Source of the DNA: Vibrio ziniensis
Lineage (GTDB): Bacteria > Pseudomonadota > Gammaproteobacteria > Enterobacterales > Vibrionaceae
Direction: 5' to 3'
Length of the DNA stretch: 64,000 nucleotides
Assembly: GCF_011064285.1 (NCBI RefSeq)
Contig: NZ_CP049331.1
Span: 2,294,001-2,358,000, forward strand
Shown here piece by piece: positions 36,739-45,566 of this stretch. Numbering within the stretch: the stretch's first letter is position 1; the number at the start of each line of letters is the position of its first letter. The notes under the pieces were generated by a model. It saw only the letters and a list, made by a program, of their open reading frames with translations. It was not told the origin of the DNA and searched no databases. A program made the position numbers and the translations under genes.

Positions 36739-37875
36739 TTAACCTAGTAGGCTAAGTGCTGCGTTTGGAGCTTGTTTAGCTTGTGCCAATACAGTGCTTG
36801 ATGCTTGAGAAAGAATTTGTGACTTAGTCAGTGCAGTTGTTTCTTTCGCGAAATCAGTGTCTTTGATACGGCTCTTAGAAGCATTTACGTTTTCGTTAAT
36901 GTTGTCTAAGTTGCTGATTGCGTGGTTGAAACGGTTTTGGAAAGCACCTAGTTCTGCACGGTGGCTGTCTACAAATTTCAACGCTGAGTCGATGATAGCA
37001 ACAGATTCTTGTGCACCACCAACTGAAGTTACGTCGATAGCGTTAACAGTTACACCTTTACCTTCTCCGCCCATACCTAGCTCACCAGCTAGAGCACCAC
37101 CAAATGATACTTGACCTTGAACGTTATCTGTACCAGCAAATACTTGTAGTTTACCGTCTTCACTTACAGAAGCTTTCACTTGGTCAGTTTGACCGTTGAT
37201 GTAAGTCGCTAGCTCTTCAATATCATCACCAGTTTTTGCAGTGATGCTGATTGTTTGCTCTTTACCAGCTTTATCAGTCAAAGTCATAGTTAAATCGTTT
37301 GAACCTGATTGTACAGACCAGTCTTTACCTTTACTTTCAGTTGCTTGGTAGCTAGTACCACCCATGCGAGAGTTGTCACTACGCATGTTATTTAGCGTTA
37401 GCATTACCGCTTCACCAGAGTCAGCACCAATTTGGAATGACTTAGTTGCGAATGTACCGTTTAGAAGCTTGTTACCACCGAAAGAAGTTGTTTCTGCGAT
37501 ACGGTTTAGTTCGTCGTTTAGTGCAGATACTTCTTCTTGAATCGCTACGCGCTCAGACTTAGAGTTCGAACCGTTAGTAGATTGTAGTGACAAGTCACGC
37601 ATACGTTGCAGAATGTTAGTTGTTTCATTCATCGCACCTTCAGCGGTTTGAGCGATTGAAATACCGTCATTTGCGTTACGTACCGCTACGTCTAAGCCGC
37701 GGCTTTGTACGTTTAAGCGGTTAGAGATTTGTAGACCAGCTGCATCATCTTTAGCGCTGTTAATTTTTGAACCAGAAGATAGACGCTCCATTGACGTTTG
37801 TTGTGCGCTAGTTGCGCCGTTTAGGTAGCGTTGAGCTGTCATTGCTGATACGTTTGTGTTTACATTCACTGCCAT
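36739..37875 (-). CDS. Polar flagellin (position of V. cholerae flaD)
   Basis: The 378-residue flagellin begins [26 protein letters not shown]. Its D0/D1 domains are nearly identical to its neighbours, with a distinct centre (about residues 175-285: [19 protein letters not shown]). It ends [10 protein letters not shown]. It has its own sigma-28 promoter and terminator, so it is a monocistronic unit. Codons look more strongly biased than in nearby genes (few rare codons), suggesting high expression. Confidence 0.95.
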   Translation of the reverse strand: MAVNVNTNVSAMTAQRYLNGATSAQQTSMERLSSGSKINSAKDDAAGLQISNRLNVQSRGLDVAVRNANDGISIAQTAEGAMNETTNILQRMRDLSLQSTNGSNSKSERVAIQEEVSALNDELNRIAETTSFGGNKLLNGTFATKSFQIGADSGEAVMLTLNNMRSDNSRMGGTSYQATESKGKDWSVQSGSNDLTMTLTDKAGKEQTISITAKTGDDIEELATYINGQTDQVKASVSEDGKLQVFAGTDNVQGQVSFGGALAGELGMGGEGKGVTVNAIDVTSVGGAQESVAIIDSALKFVDSHRAELGAFQNRFNHAISNLDNINENVNASKSRIKDTDFAKETTALTKSQILSQASSTVLAQAKQAPNAALSLLG

Positions 37876-37957
37876 GGTGATTTCTCCAATTGATTTTCCG
37901 ATGTTTCAGGTTTCCGACGTCTCGGAAAACCAAGTAGTTCTCTCAAAGTTACTTTCT

Positions 37958-37984
37958 ATAACGGCCCCTATTCGGAAACCTTTA
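37958..37984 (-). promoter_or_regulatory. Sigma-28 (FliA) promoter of the second flagellin
   Basis: The minus strand reads TAAAGGTT-N11-GCCGTTAT, the same -35 as the previous flagellin promoter and a seven-base match in the -10. It is 83-109 bases upstream of the ATG. Confidence 0.9.
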
Positions 37985-38054
37985 GAAAATTTTTTCGATT
38001 TTTTTAAAAAAACTTCGTTTGACGGTTTAAACGTGACGAAAGCGATAAAATTTT

Positions 38055-38072
38055 AAAAAAGTCGACTTTTTT
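38055..38072. repeat. Perfect 18-bp palindrome between flagellin genes
   Basis: AAAAAAGTCGACTTTTTT is symmetrical over all 18 bases. As RNA it could form a 7-bp stem with loop UCGA followed by a T-rich tail. It directly follows the flagellin terminator hairpin at 38079-38104. Confidence 0.7.
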
Positions 38073-38104
38073 CTTAAAGGTTTATCAAACCATGTCGATA
38101 AACC
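38073..38104 (-). terminator. Terminator hairpin of the third flagellin
   Basis: The stem GGTTTATC / GATAAACC (38079-38086 with 38097-38104) is followed on the minus strand by TTTAAG and then the A/T palindrome. The T-run is short, so the two structures may act together. Confidence 0.7.
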
Positions 38105-38115
38105 CTTCTTTTCTT

Positions 38116-39249
38116 TTACCCCAGTAGAGATAAAGCCACGTTAGGCTGTTTCTTTGCTTGAGCAAGAATCGATGTGCTGACCTGCTGCAGAATCTGCTGC
38201 TTAATCATTTGCGTTGTCTCTTTCGCAAAATCAGCATCTTTAATACGGCTGTTAGAAGCTGCCAGATTTTCATGCACGTTATCCAGATTACTGATTGCGT
38301 GCGTAAAGCGGTTCTGTAGCGCCCCTAGCTGAGCACGATGACTATCAACATATTGCAGTGCGGTATCTAATACCGTGACTGCTCGTTGTGCACCACCAGC
38401 GGTACGTATATCCAAATCATTCACAGACTCATAGCCTTTGAGTCCCATTTGCAGCTCATCGGCTAAATTGCCACTGAATGACAAAGTTCCTGAAGTCTCT
38501 TTACCCGCCATGAAGATCTGTAATTGACCCTCTTCATTGACCGACGCTGACACTTCATCTGTTTGCCCATTGATATATGTGGCAAGCTCTTCGATGTCAT
38601 CGCCCTCTTTTGCATGAATTCGAATCGAGGCATCTTTACCACCAGCGTCAACATAATCAATAACGAGTTGATTATTGCCTTTCGATACCTGCCATTGTTC
38701 ATCCAGAGCGCGACGGCCGATATAACTAAAACCGCCCATATCAATACTGTCTGAACGCATGTTCTTCAGTGACAATTGAACTGCCTCTCCAGAGCTTGCG
38801 CCTATCTGGAAAGAAGACTGTCCAAAAGTACCATTGAGCAGTTTTCGCCCGCCAAAAGAGGTAGTTTCGGCAATTCTGTTCAATTCATCATTCAAAGCAG
38901 CCATTTCTTCTTGCAAAGCCGTTCTTTCTGCTTTGCTGTTGGAACCGTTCGCCGATTGAAGTGACAAATCACGCATACGCTGTAACAAGTTGGTGCTTTC
39001 TTGCATCGCACCTTCTGCTGTTTGCATAATGGAAATGCCGTCGTTTGCATTACGCACAGCGACATCAAGCCCACGCATCTGCGTTTCTAAGCGATTCGAT
39101 ATTTGCAGACCTGCCGCATCATCTTTGGCGCTATTGATCTTCTTACCTGAAGATAAACGTTCCAATGATTGATTGAGCATTTCTGTTGCTGAACTCAAAT
39201 GGCGTTGAGCCACAAGAGCAGAGACATTGGTATTTACCGTTATCGCCAT
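38116..39249 (-). CDS. Polar flagellin (position of V. cholerae flaE)
   Basis: The 377-residue flagellin is more diverged than the other two in D0 ([42 protein letters not shown]). The centre is distinct ([40 protein letters not shown]). The C-terminus reads [52 protein letters not shown]. It is complete. It is the first gene of the flagellar block in transcription order, with a sigma-28 promoter 40-66 bases upstream. Confidence 0.95.
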   Translation of the reverse strand: MAITVNTNVSALVAQRHLSSATEMLNQSLERLSSGKKINSAKDDAAGLQISNRLETQMRGLDVAVRNANDGISIMQTAEGAMQESTNLLQRMRDLSLQSANGSNSKAERTALQEEMAALNDELNRIAETTSFGGRKLLNGTFGQSSFQIGASSGEAVQLSLKNMRSDSIDMGGFSYIGRRALDEQWQVSKGNNQLVIDYVDAGGKDASIRIHAKEGDDIEELATYINGQTDEVSASVNEEGQLQIFMAGKETSGTLSFSGNLADELQMGLKGYESVNDLDIRTAGGAQRAVTVLDTALQYVDSHRAQLGALQNRFTHAISNLDNVHENLAASNSRIKDADFAKETTQMIKQQILQQVSTSILAQAKKQPNVALSLLG

Positions 39250-39288
39250 ACAGACGCGATCACCTACTTCTGATTCATTCTGTTAGCT

Positions 39289-39315
39289 ATATCGGTGGAA
39301 GGTTGGTTTTCTTTA
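39289..39315 (-). promoter_or_regulatory. Sigma-28 (FliA) promoter of the third flagellin
   Basis: The minus strand reads TAAAGAAA-N11-ACCGATAT. The -35 is a good match, the -10 differs from GCCGATAA at its first and last bases, and the spacing is exact. It is 40-66 bases upstream of the ATG. Confidence 0.8.
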
Positions 39316-39334
39316 GAAACAGTTTCTCGCAATA

Positions 39335-39365
39335 CAAAAAAACCGGACATCTTTGCCCGGTTTTT
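39335..39365 (-). terminator. Intrinsic terminator of the Dyp peroxidase gene
   Basis: The stem AAACCGG / CCCGGTT is flanked by A- and T-runs (minus tail TTTTTTTG). It lies about 22 bases past the stop and insulates the flagellin promoter. Confidence 0.88.
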
Positions 39366-39386
39366 GCGTTTTCTTTAAATGCTCCT

Positions 39387-40292
39387 TTATGCTTTAAGCG
39401 AAAGACTCGCCAGCATTTCTTGAGAAGGTGCGAAGAAGTATGCGCCTGTTACTGCATGAGTAAAACGAAGCAGTTGGTCTGTTTTACCATCCGTCACACC
39501 GTACATGCTCTCTAACATCACTTTCATGTTATGCAGCGTATGACAGTACGAAATAAACAGTAAGCCATGCTCACCACTCGCAGTGCCATATGGCAGGCTG
39601 TGACGAAGGATTTTTAAGCCTTTACCTTCTTCTTTAATATCCACACGACCTACGTGAGAAGCAGCTGGAACATCATCCAGTTCAATAGAATCAGGCTTGG
39701 TACGACCAACCACTTTTTCTTGAGCAGAAATGTTTAATCGGTTCCAAGCAGGAAGATCGTGCACGAAACGTTGTAATAGTACGTAGCTGCCGCCAACAAA
39801 CTCACCGTCAGCAATGACAGCCACTTCTTGACGCTTTTCATCTTTAGGGTTTTCTGTACCATCGATGAAACCCGTCATATCACGAGCATCTAAATAGCGG
39901 AATCCGTAAGTCTCATCCACAACAGTTACATCTTGAGCTGTTTCAGCTAAGAATGTACGTAATACGTAGAACAACAAATCGTGGCGAGTTGAATGACAGT
40001 GAATGAGGACATCAACATCGGTACTAGGCGCGACAATTTTACCTTCACCTAACGGTTGAAAATCGATCAATTCTTCAGGCATAGCGACATCAAGCCGTTG
40101 CCAAAATGCTTTTGCAAAAGACACTGATATCGTTAAAGCCGCACCTGGTTGATTCGCATTGATATCCGCAATTTTTGCAGGCAACGCTTGAAGCTGTTCT
40201 AGAACATGAGCGTGGTTCTGGCGAATTTTCAAAAGGCTGTAGAGTGCAAATGGGCCTGCTTCAGGCAAAATTGCAGTCTGTGACATTGACAT
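39387..40292 (-). CDS. Dyp-type heme peroxidase
   Basis: The 301-residue dye-decolorising peroxidase has the GFIDGTENP motif (the GxxDG loop with catalytic aspartate). The proximal heme histidine lies in AASHVGRVDI, and a distal arginine is likely in ILRHSLPYG. No Tat or Sec signal is seen, so it is cytosolic (YfeX-like class). It uses peroxide to oxidise porphyrins or other electron donors; the natural substrate is unknown. It is monocistronic with its own terminator. Confidence 0.92.
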   Translation of the reverse strand: MSMSQTAILPEAGPFALYSLLKIRQNHAHVLEQLQALPAKIADINANQPGAALTISVSFAKAFWQRLDVAMPEELIDFQPLGEGKIVAPSTDVDVLIHCHSTRHDLLFYVLRTFLAETAQDVTVVDETYGFRYLDARDMTGFIDGTENPKDEKRQEVAVIADGEFVGGSYVLLQRFVHDLPAWNRLNISAQEKVVGRTKPDSIELDDVPAASHVGRVDIKEEGKGLKILRHSLPYGTASGEHGLLFISYCHTLHNMKVMLESMYGVTDGKTDQLLRFTHAVTGAYFFAPSQEMLASLSLKA

Positions 40293-40389
40293 AAAAAATC
40301 CTCACTATTCATTTATGCTCAGTGGCTATGGACTTAGTGTAATTAAAAATTATTTCTCTATGTTGACCATGATCATGTGTTGCCAACGA

Positions 40390-40854
40390 TCATGTTCGAT
40401 ACAAAACAGGGGGTTGAAAGCAATCTTTAACGCTACGGCTGTTATAAACATATAGGGTAAACCACAGCAATAGCAACAAACTTAAGGCTGATATCCAGTT
40501 AAATGACCCATGCAGCAGATAGACGTGATATCCAGTTTGGGCGAATTGAGCAAGAGCCGTGAACAGAGTCACTTCCCTGCCCCATTTCACCAATGATATC
40601 GCCCAACGCCTATCAGGGTGCCTTAATCCCACCAGCCACATCATGGCGATACTCGGCACACCCATCACTAACCCTAGATATAACATCGAGTGATCGGGAT
40701 AAATCAAACCTAAAATCTTCGGCCCACTGTCGCGACTGGCTCCAGCCATCACAAACACAACCCAAGCTTTCGACAAAAAAAACCAACCTAGCCATAACCA
40801 TTTAGGTGCTTTCAAAAAGCCGTTAGCATCGTATTGTTCTATTGAATAACGCAC
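40390..40854 (-). CDS. DUF2919 family membrane protein
   Basis: The protein has 154 residues from a GTG at 40854 (VRYSIEQYDANGFLKAPKWLWLGWFFLSKAWVVFVM), which matches the family's usual N-terminus. The open frame continues 13 codons upstream to an ATG at 40893, so the start is uncertain. There are four hydrophobic segments and a short cytoplasmic tail. The E. coli homologue is YfeZ, of unknown function. No partner gene is on the same strand. Confidence 0.8.
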   Translation of the reverse strand: MRYSIEQYDANGFLKAPKWLWLGWFFLSKAWVVFVMAGASRDSGPKILGLIYPDHSMLYLGLVMGVPSIAMMWLVGLRHPDRRWAISLVKWGREVTLFTALAQFAQTGYHVYLLHGSFNWISALSLLLLLWFTLYVYNSRSVKDCFQPPVLYRT

Positions 40855-41117
40855 AGTGTTCCATCTACATTTACTACTTTGTTGCACAACCACTTTAACC
40901 GAATAGTTTCAAATAGCTATACGTAATCTCTGATTGATATAGTAGAGATAAGATTAAGTATGTAGGAAAATGGCACAACCCATCCTTTTAATCACATAAC
41001 AAAGACACAAATAACCCTCAGTTGAACAAGTGATTATCTCTAATGATCTTCAAGAAATGTGTAAGTTCATGATAGGGTTTAACCCTATTCAATTTCCAAA
41101 TAGTATTCTGCGTTGAT

Positions 41118-41462
41118 ATGAACAAGAAAATCGTTCCTTCAGAACAAACACAGCAAGACGCTATGGCCGTTGCCAGAGCAACTCAGAAAGCGGGGCAAAC
41201 CAAAGAGCAAACCAAATTGATTGCGCAAGGAATCGAGAAAGGAATTGCGCTCTACAAGAAACAGCAGAAAGAAAAAAGCCGCCAAGCAGATAAAGCTCGC
41301 AAAAAAGCGCTAAAAACCAAGCAAGCCAGCTCAGAAAACCAAGATGCAGAAGAGATGAATGAGTTCGAAGCGACCCACTCCTCAAACCTGCTGCCGTGGC
41401 TATTATTAGCACTAAGCTGGGCAGGATTTATTACATTCTGGTTTGTACAAAACCCATTATAA
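41118..41462 (+). CDS. DUF2956 family protein
   Basis: The 114-residue protein begins with the DUF2956 signature QTQQDAMAVARATQKAGQTKEQTKLIAQGIEKGIALYKKQQKEKSRQ. A very basic Lys/Ala/Arg segment (about residues 50-72) is followed by an acidic stretch and one C-terminal transmembrane helix (LLPWLLLALSWAGFITFWFV). The function is unknown. The layout suggests a tail-anchored membrane protein with a nucleic-acid or protein-binding cytoplasmic arm. Confidence 0.83.
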   Translation: MNKKIVPSEQTQQDAMAVARATQKAGQTKEQTKLIAQGIEKGIALYKKQQKEKSRQADKARKKALKTKQASSENQDAEEMNEFEATHSSNLLPWLLLALSWAGFITFWFVQNPL

Positions 41463-41467
41463 AGAAA

Positions 41468-41488
41468 AAAGCCAGCAGAGCTGGCTTT
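41468..41488. terminator. Bidirectional terminator between DUF2956 and the winged-helix gene
   Basis: The 9-bp stem AAAGCCAGC / GCTGGCTTT with a 3-base loop is flanked by an A-run and a short T-run. It overlaps the last codon of the convergent gene by two bases. Confidence 0.82.
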
Positions 41489-41774
41489 ATGCAGAATATC
41501 CTAAGCTTGCCGCAATATCATTTTTACGGTCAAAAACCCATTGGCTATCAAATGGTCCCCAGTCTGATAATTGGTAGTACCCGTCATTATGACGTCTTCC
41601 ATCTTGAACAAACATGAGTTCAATACCTATTCCCGGAAGCGCTTTTATCACATCCTGAATAGTACGACGAGGCCACCCCGTTTTCTCAATAAGTTTTGGC
41701 ACATTAGGCCTTTCAAGGCTTTCCACTAACAAAGCTAAATACAAGCGCCTTGCAAAAACAGGACTCAATTCCAT
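41487..41774 (-). CDS. Small winged helix-turn-helix protein
   Basis: The 95-residue protein contains a winged-helix fold over residues 8-60 (ARRLYLALLVESLERPNVPKLIEKTGWPRRTIQDVIKALPGIGIEL). A short aromatic C-terminal part follows (DGYYQLSDWGPFDSQWVF). No effector domain is seen, so it is presumably a DNA-binding regulator whose targets are unknown. Gap to the divergent ArsC-like gene is 247 bp. Confidence 0.72.
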   Translation of the reverse strand: MELSPVFARRLYLALLVESLERPNVPKLIEKTGWPRRTIQDVIKALPGIGIELMFVQDGRRHNDGYYQLSDWGPFDSQWVFDRKNDIAASLGYSA

Positions 41775-42021
41775 TGATACCTCCTCATCAATACAAGACT
41801 CATTATTTCTTTTTTGCCTCGCAACGTGTTGCGTTTGATCAATAACTTTTCAATACAATCCAAATCAAACCGCATTTTCTCGTCACGAACCCTTTTGTAA
41901 GGAGAGAGGCTTCCTGTTAGGATTTGGCAAACAACTATAATTCAGCCGCCTCAACATAACTTGAAGTGATAACTAGCACAGGTGCAATCTTCAGTTACAG
42001 GGGAAATTAAGGAAAAATGTA

Positions 42022-42369
42022 ATGACGATTATGTATGGCATTCCAAACTGCGACACCATCAAGAAAGCTCGCAAATGGCTTGAAGTTGAAGGTATTGAAT
42101 ACCAATTTCATGACTACCGTAAACAAGGTATTAATACAGAGCTGGTACGAGAGTTTTGCCTATCTCTTGGTTGGGAAAATGTGTTAAATAAACGTGGCAC
42201 AACCTATCGCCAATTGAGCCAAGAGCAGAAAGACACTTTGAATGAAGAAAACGCAATCTCTTTACTGGTTGAGCAGCCATCAATGATAAAGCGACCTATT
42301 GTTCGCCATAACGACAAACTAGAACTTGGTTTCAGTGCAGCGAACTACGCTGCTATTTTCTGCAAATAA
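42022..42369 (+). CDS. ArsC/Spx-family reductase (YffB-like)
   Basis: The 115-residue thioredoxin-fold protein has a single N-terminal active cysteine in MYGIPNCDTIKKARKWLE. The later RPIVRHNDKLELGFSA matches the ArsC/YffB glutathione-dependent thiol reductase family. It sits 48 bases upstream of dapE, as yffB does in E. coli. Its substrate is unknown and it is unlikely to be a true arsenate reductase. A second family member lies at 52951. Confidence 0.88.
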   Translation: MTIMYGIPNCDTIKKARKWLEVEGIEYQFHDYRKQGINTELVREFCLSLGWENVLNKRGTTYRQLSQEQKDTLNEENAISLLVEQPSMIKRPIVRHNDKLELGFSAANYAAIFCK

Positions 42370-42417
42370 CTTTTACTCAATAATAATTCAGTTTCTTTTT
42401 TAACAAGGATTTCAAGG

Positions 42418-43551
42418 ATGACAGATAGCCCTGTTTTGGCTCTCGCAAAAGATTTAATTAGCCGCCAATCGGTAACCCCTCTAGATGCAGGTTGCCAAGA
42501 TTTGATGATTCAGCGCTTGAAAGCACTCGGTTTTGAAATCGAATCTATGGTGTTCGAAGATACTACCAACTTCTGGGCTCGCAAAGGCACTGAAGCTCCG
42601 CTATTTACATTCGCAGGCCACACCGATGTCGTTCCTGCAGGTAAATTGGAGCAATGGCACACACCTCCTTTTGAACCGACTGTTATCGACGATCATCTGC
42701 ATGGTCGAGGAGCAGCAGATATGAAGGGCTCATTGGCTTGTATGATTGTGGCTGTTGAACGTTTCCTCGCAGAAAACCCAAATCACAAAGGTTCAATCAG
42801 CTTCTTAATCACATCCGATGAAGAAGGTCCATTCATTAATGGTACAACGCGTGTTGTGGATACCTTAGTGGAACGTAATGAACTGATTGATATGTGTATT
42901 GTTGGTGAACCATCAAGCACATTGAAAGTCGGTGATGTAGTGAAAAATGGTCGTCGGGGTTCTATTACTGGTGATATCACCATTAAAGGTACTCAAGGCC
43001 ATGTCGCCTATCCTCACTTAGCGAATAACCCTGTACATCAAGCTCTTCCAGCTCTTGCTGAACTGGCTTCAATGAAATGGGATGAAGGTAATGAGTACTT
43101 CCCACCAACAAGTTTTCAAATACCCAATGTCCATGCTGGAACTGGTGCATCGAATGTGATTCCAGGCGAATTCAATGTTCAGTTTAACTTACGTTTTAGT
43201 ACCGAGTTAACAGCTGAAGAGATTCAGCGCCGAGTTCACTCCACACTTGATGCTCATGGTTTAGACTACGATTTACACTGGACATTGAATGGTCTGCCAT
43301 TTTTAACGGATACAGGTGGATTGCTTGATGCGGTGGTCAAAGCTGTCAATGAAGTGAACCATCAAGAACCACAGTTGCTTACCACTGGCGGTACTTCTGA
43401 TGGTCGTTTTATTGCTCAAATGGGCGCACAAGTAGTTGAGCTTGGACCTGTAAACGCGACGATTCACAAAGTGAATGAATGTGTCAGCATCCATGATCTT
43501 GAACTGTTGACCGATATGTACCAAAAAACGCTGGAGAATCTACTAGCATAA
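42418..43551 (+). CDS. dapE: Succinyl-diaminopimelate desuccinylase
   Basis: The 377-residue di-zinc M20 peptidase-family enzyme acts in the succinylase branch of lysine and meso-diaminopimelate synthesis. Metal and catalytic residues are visible: H68 in [12 protein letters not shown]101 in [10 protein letters not shown], and E135/E136 in TSDEEGPF. The dimerisation lid lies at about residues 180-290. It works with dapA and asd, also in this window. Start ATG at 42418 with AAGGA upstream. Confidence 0.97.
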   Translation: MTDSPVLALAKDLISRQSVTPLDAGCQDLMIQRLKALGFEIESMVFEDTTNFWARKGTEAPLFTFAGHTDVVPAGKLEQWHTPPFEPTVIDDHLHGRGAADMKGSLACMIVAVERFLAENPNHKGSISFLITSDEEGPFINGTTRVVDTLVERNELIDMCIVGEPSSTLKVGDVVKNGRRGSITGDITIKGTQGHVAYPHLANNPVHQALPALAELASMKWDEGNEYFPPTSFQIPNVHAGTGASNVIPGEFNVQFNLRFSTELTAEEIQRRVHSTLDAHGLDYDLHWTLNGLPFLTDTGGLLDAVVKAVNEVNHQEPQLLTTGGTSDGRFIAQMGAQVVELGPVNATIHKVNECVSIHDLELLTDMYQKTLENLLA

Positions 43552-43567
43552 TGGAGAATCCATTCGC

Positions 43568-44251
43568 GTGAGCATGACCGCTGAGCAACTAACAGGCAAA
43601 AACGAATCCCACTTAACGGAAGTGTTAATTGGACAGAAAACCTTTTTTGTTCACCCAGACGTTAGGGATGATTTACTGTCACTTAAAGCGGCAGCAGATA
43701 GAGATGGTTTTAACTTGAATATTGCCAGCGGCTTTCGCTCATTTGAACGTCAGCTAGACATTTGGAATCGAAAAATGTCTGGCGAAGCGCCAATCCTTGA
43801 TGAATACAGCCAACCTATGTTGTCGCACAATTTGAGCGATGAACAAAAGGTGACGGCTATTTTACGTTGGTCGGCATTACCGGGCGCAAGCCGCCATCAC
43901 TGGGGAACAGATTTCGATGTCTTTGACAGAAACTCACTCCCAAGCGAAGGTGGTTTGAAACTTGAACCCTGGGAATATTTGCAGGATCATCAGCACGATT
44001 TTTATTTTTGGTTAAAAGCGCACTTAACGAAATTTGGATTTTTCTTTCCTTATCAAGAAAATGGTTCTGGGGTGGCTTTCGAACCATGGCACATCAGCCA
44101 CAAAAACACCGCTGAAGTTTGTTTGCAAACACTCACTTTAGAACAGCTTTCCGCACAACTGGATTCTGCGCCCATTTTAGGTAAAGAGTACGTGCACCAA
44201 CAACTGCCAAAGATTTACAATCAATACGTCACTAACATCAGTACTCGCTAA
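43568..44251 (+). CDS. M15/LAS-family D,D-carboxypeptidase-like protein
   Basis: The 227-residue VanY-type metallopeptidase has the zinc-binding motif SRHHWGTDFDVFD and the second motif AFEPWHISH. Upstream are ASGFRSFERQLDIWNRK and an extra helix rich in acidic residues. Members trim D-Ala-D-Ala from peptidoglycan. No signal peptide is visible from either the GTG at 43568 or the ATG at 43574, so location is uncertain. It lies 16 bases after dapE, probably in the same operon with the small DUF2897 gene. Confidence 0.85.
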   Translation: MSMTAEQLTGKNESHLTEVLIGQKTFFVHPDVRDDLLSLKAAADRDGFNLNIASGFRSFERQLDIWNRKMSGEAPILDEYSQPMLSHNLSDEQKVTAILRWSALPGASRHHWGTDFDVFDRNSLPSEGGLKLEPWEYLQDHQHDFYFWLKAHLTKFGFFFPYQENGSGVAFEPWHISHKNTAEVCLQTLTLEQLSAQLDSAPILGKEYVHQQLPKIYNQYVTNISTR

Positions 44252-44262
44252 CGGCAATCAGC

Positions 44263-44448
44263 ATGATAGAGTTTCTTTTTAACCCTTGGGTCATTTCAAT
44301 AATCATTATCAGTGTCGTGATTGGTAATATTGCTGCATTGAAATACACAGCAAACATGAAATACGGTCAAGAGAAGAAAAAAAGTGATTTAGATAAACTG
44401 AATGAACTTGATAAACAACATCACGGCGACGAAAACCACAAACAATAA
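44263..44448 (+). CDS. DUF2897 family small membrane protein
   Basis: The 61-residue protein has one N-terminal transmembrane helix (FLFNPWVISIIIISVVIGNIAALKYTA). A charged cytoplasmic tail follows (MKYGQEKKKSDLDKLNELDKQHHGDENHKQ), matching DUF2897. The function is unknown. It is 11 bases downstream of the carboxypeptidase-like gene and ends at the terminator, completing a dapE operon. Confidence 0.8.
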   Translation: MIEFLFNPWVISIIIISVVIGNIAALKYTANMKYGQEKKKSDLDKLNELDKQHHGDENHKQ

Positions 44449-44475
44449 AGGACGCATCAGCGTCCTTTATTTTTA
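44447..44475. terminator. Terminator between DUF2897 and bamC
   Basis: A perfect 9-bp stem AAAGGACGC / GCGTCCTTT with loop ATCA is followed on the plus strand by ATTTTTATT. It overlaps the end of the DUF2897 stop codon. It may also serve bamC from the other side. Confidence 0.88.
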
Positions 44476-44491
44476 TTGTTCAGAGCCAGCG

Positions 44492-45508
44492 TTATTTTTT
44501 ATCTACAACCGCAGCAATAACTGGAACCATATCTTTTAACAACTGTTCTTCAACTGGTTTACCCGAAGAGTCCGTGACGTTAATCGATGTACGGTTACCT
44601 AAATCACCAAATAGGAAAGTGTAAGTCCCTGATTTCAGCTCAATCGGTTTTACGCCAACTTCTTGCCAGAAGTCGTCATCTGGTGAAGCATATTTCGCTT
44701 TAACTGTGCCTTGCGACTGACTACGTTCTTCGATGGTAAAACCCATATGAGGCAAGATATTCGGCAAACGAGACCAAAGCACATCGTAAGGAGAACGAGC
44801 AATAATAACCGGTAAACCACTGCGGTCTGCTCCCATAGATATTGGAATCTGTTTAACGAGTTCTTGCGCTTTACGAGCCGCTTCTTCGCGAACATCAAGG
44901 TCATAACGCGTCGTGACTAAGTTAGTCATCAAAGCGTTGTAACGCTCTTTATTGGTAGTTGAAACGGGCATCTGTTTGCCACCTTCACGCCAATCAATCA
45001 GTGATACTTTAAAACCATAGCGATTATTGGCTTCAACACGAGAGACTTCGTAACGAGCGCCCAATTCAACGTCTTCATCTTCTGAAACCCAAGAAACCCA
45101 ATCAGTTTCAATTCGAGAATCCGTCTGAGAAATCGTTTTAATATTGCGTTCAGCAATTACTTTTACGGCTGTTTCCCAGACTTTATCTACTTCGTCTTTA
45201 CGAATCATCCATAGGGACACTTCACCTTTCTGACGTTCAGCACGAGCACCAGGGATCAATTCTAGAACTTGTTGCGGTGGGCGAATATCAACCTTTTTTC
45301 CTATACCGCCATGGTAGTTGCCCTGAGGAATATCAAAATTAGGGTAAAACTCTGGAGCCGCACCTTCTGGTAGTTGCCACTCACTGAAGCTTTTCGTCTC
45401 TAGGTAGGTAAAATCATCTTTGGCTTGACGGCGATGAGTCGGACTTGAACATGCACTTAAAACCAGAACAGCTAGGGAACTAATAACTAGCTGACGCGTA
45501 AACTTCAT
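44492..45508 (-). CDS. bamC: Outer membrane protein assembly factor BamC
   Basis: The 338-residue lipoprotein is chosen from the ATG at 45508, preceded by TAGGAG. It has a signal peptide with lipobox LSAC (C20). After an unstructured linker two helix-grip domains follow, containing LTTRYDLDVREEAARKAQELV and IIARSPYDVLWSRLPNILPHMGF. BamC is a non-essential part of the beta-barrel assembly machine. It lies 58 bases after dapA, as in E. coli, with a strong hairpin in between. Confidence 0.95.
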   Translation of the reverse strand: MKFTRQLVISSLAVLVLSACSSPTHRRQAKDDFTYLETKSFSEWQLPEGAAPEFYPNFDIPQGNYHGGIGKKVDIRPPQQVLELIPGARAERQKGEVSLWMIRKDEVDKVWETAVKVIAERNIKTISQTDSRIETDWVSWVSEDEDVELGARYEVSRVEANNRYGFKVSLIDWREGGKQMPVSTTNKERYNALMTNLVTTRYDLDVREEAARKAQELVKQIPISMGADRSGLPVIIARSPYDVLWSRLPNILPHMGFTIEERSQSQGTVKAKYASPDDDFWQEVGVKPIELKSGTYTFLFGDLGNRTSINVTDSSGKPVEEQLLKDMVPVIAAVVDKK

Positions 45509-45526
45509 TGAAACTCCTAAAATGCA

Positions 45527-45548
45527 CCGAGGTGTCAAAACACCTCGG
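45527..45548 (-). other. Strong hairpin between dapA and bamC
   Basis: The stem CCGAGGTGT / ACACCTCGG (9 bp) with a 4-base loop lies 18 bases past the dapA stop and 18 bases before the bamC ATG. The following TGCATTTTAGGAG has a short T-run overlapping the bamC ribosome-binding region. It may be a processing or attenuation structure between the two cistrons. Confidence 0.55.
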
Positions 45549-45566
45549 CATTGTATGGAAAGCGCC

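Noticed and set aside
38463..39172. Several reading frames of 60-93 codons inside the third flagellin gene, on both strands
   Set aside because: They overlap a full-length, highly conserved flagellin and have no ribosome-binding site or family resemblance. They are frame shadows.
40970..40985. TGGCAC at the left of the DUF2956 promoter region as a sigma-54 site
   Set aside because: No GC element occurs ten bases after the GG, so the -12 box is missing.
42022..42369. A true arsenic-resistance gene
   Set aside because: It is the YffB-type member adjacent to dapE, with no arsenic transporter or regulator nearby.
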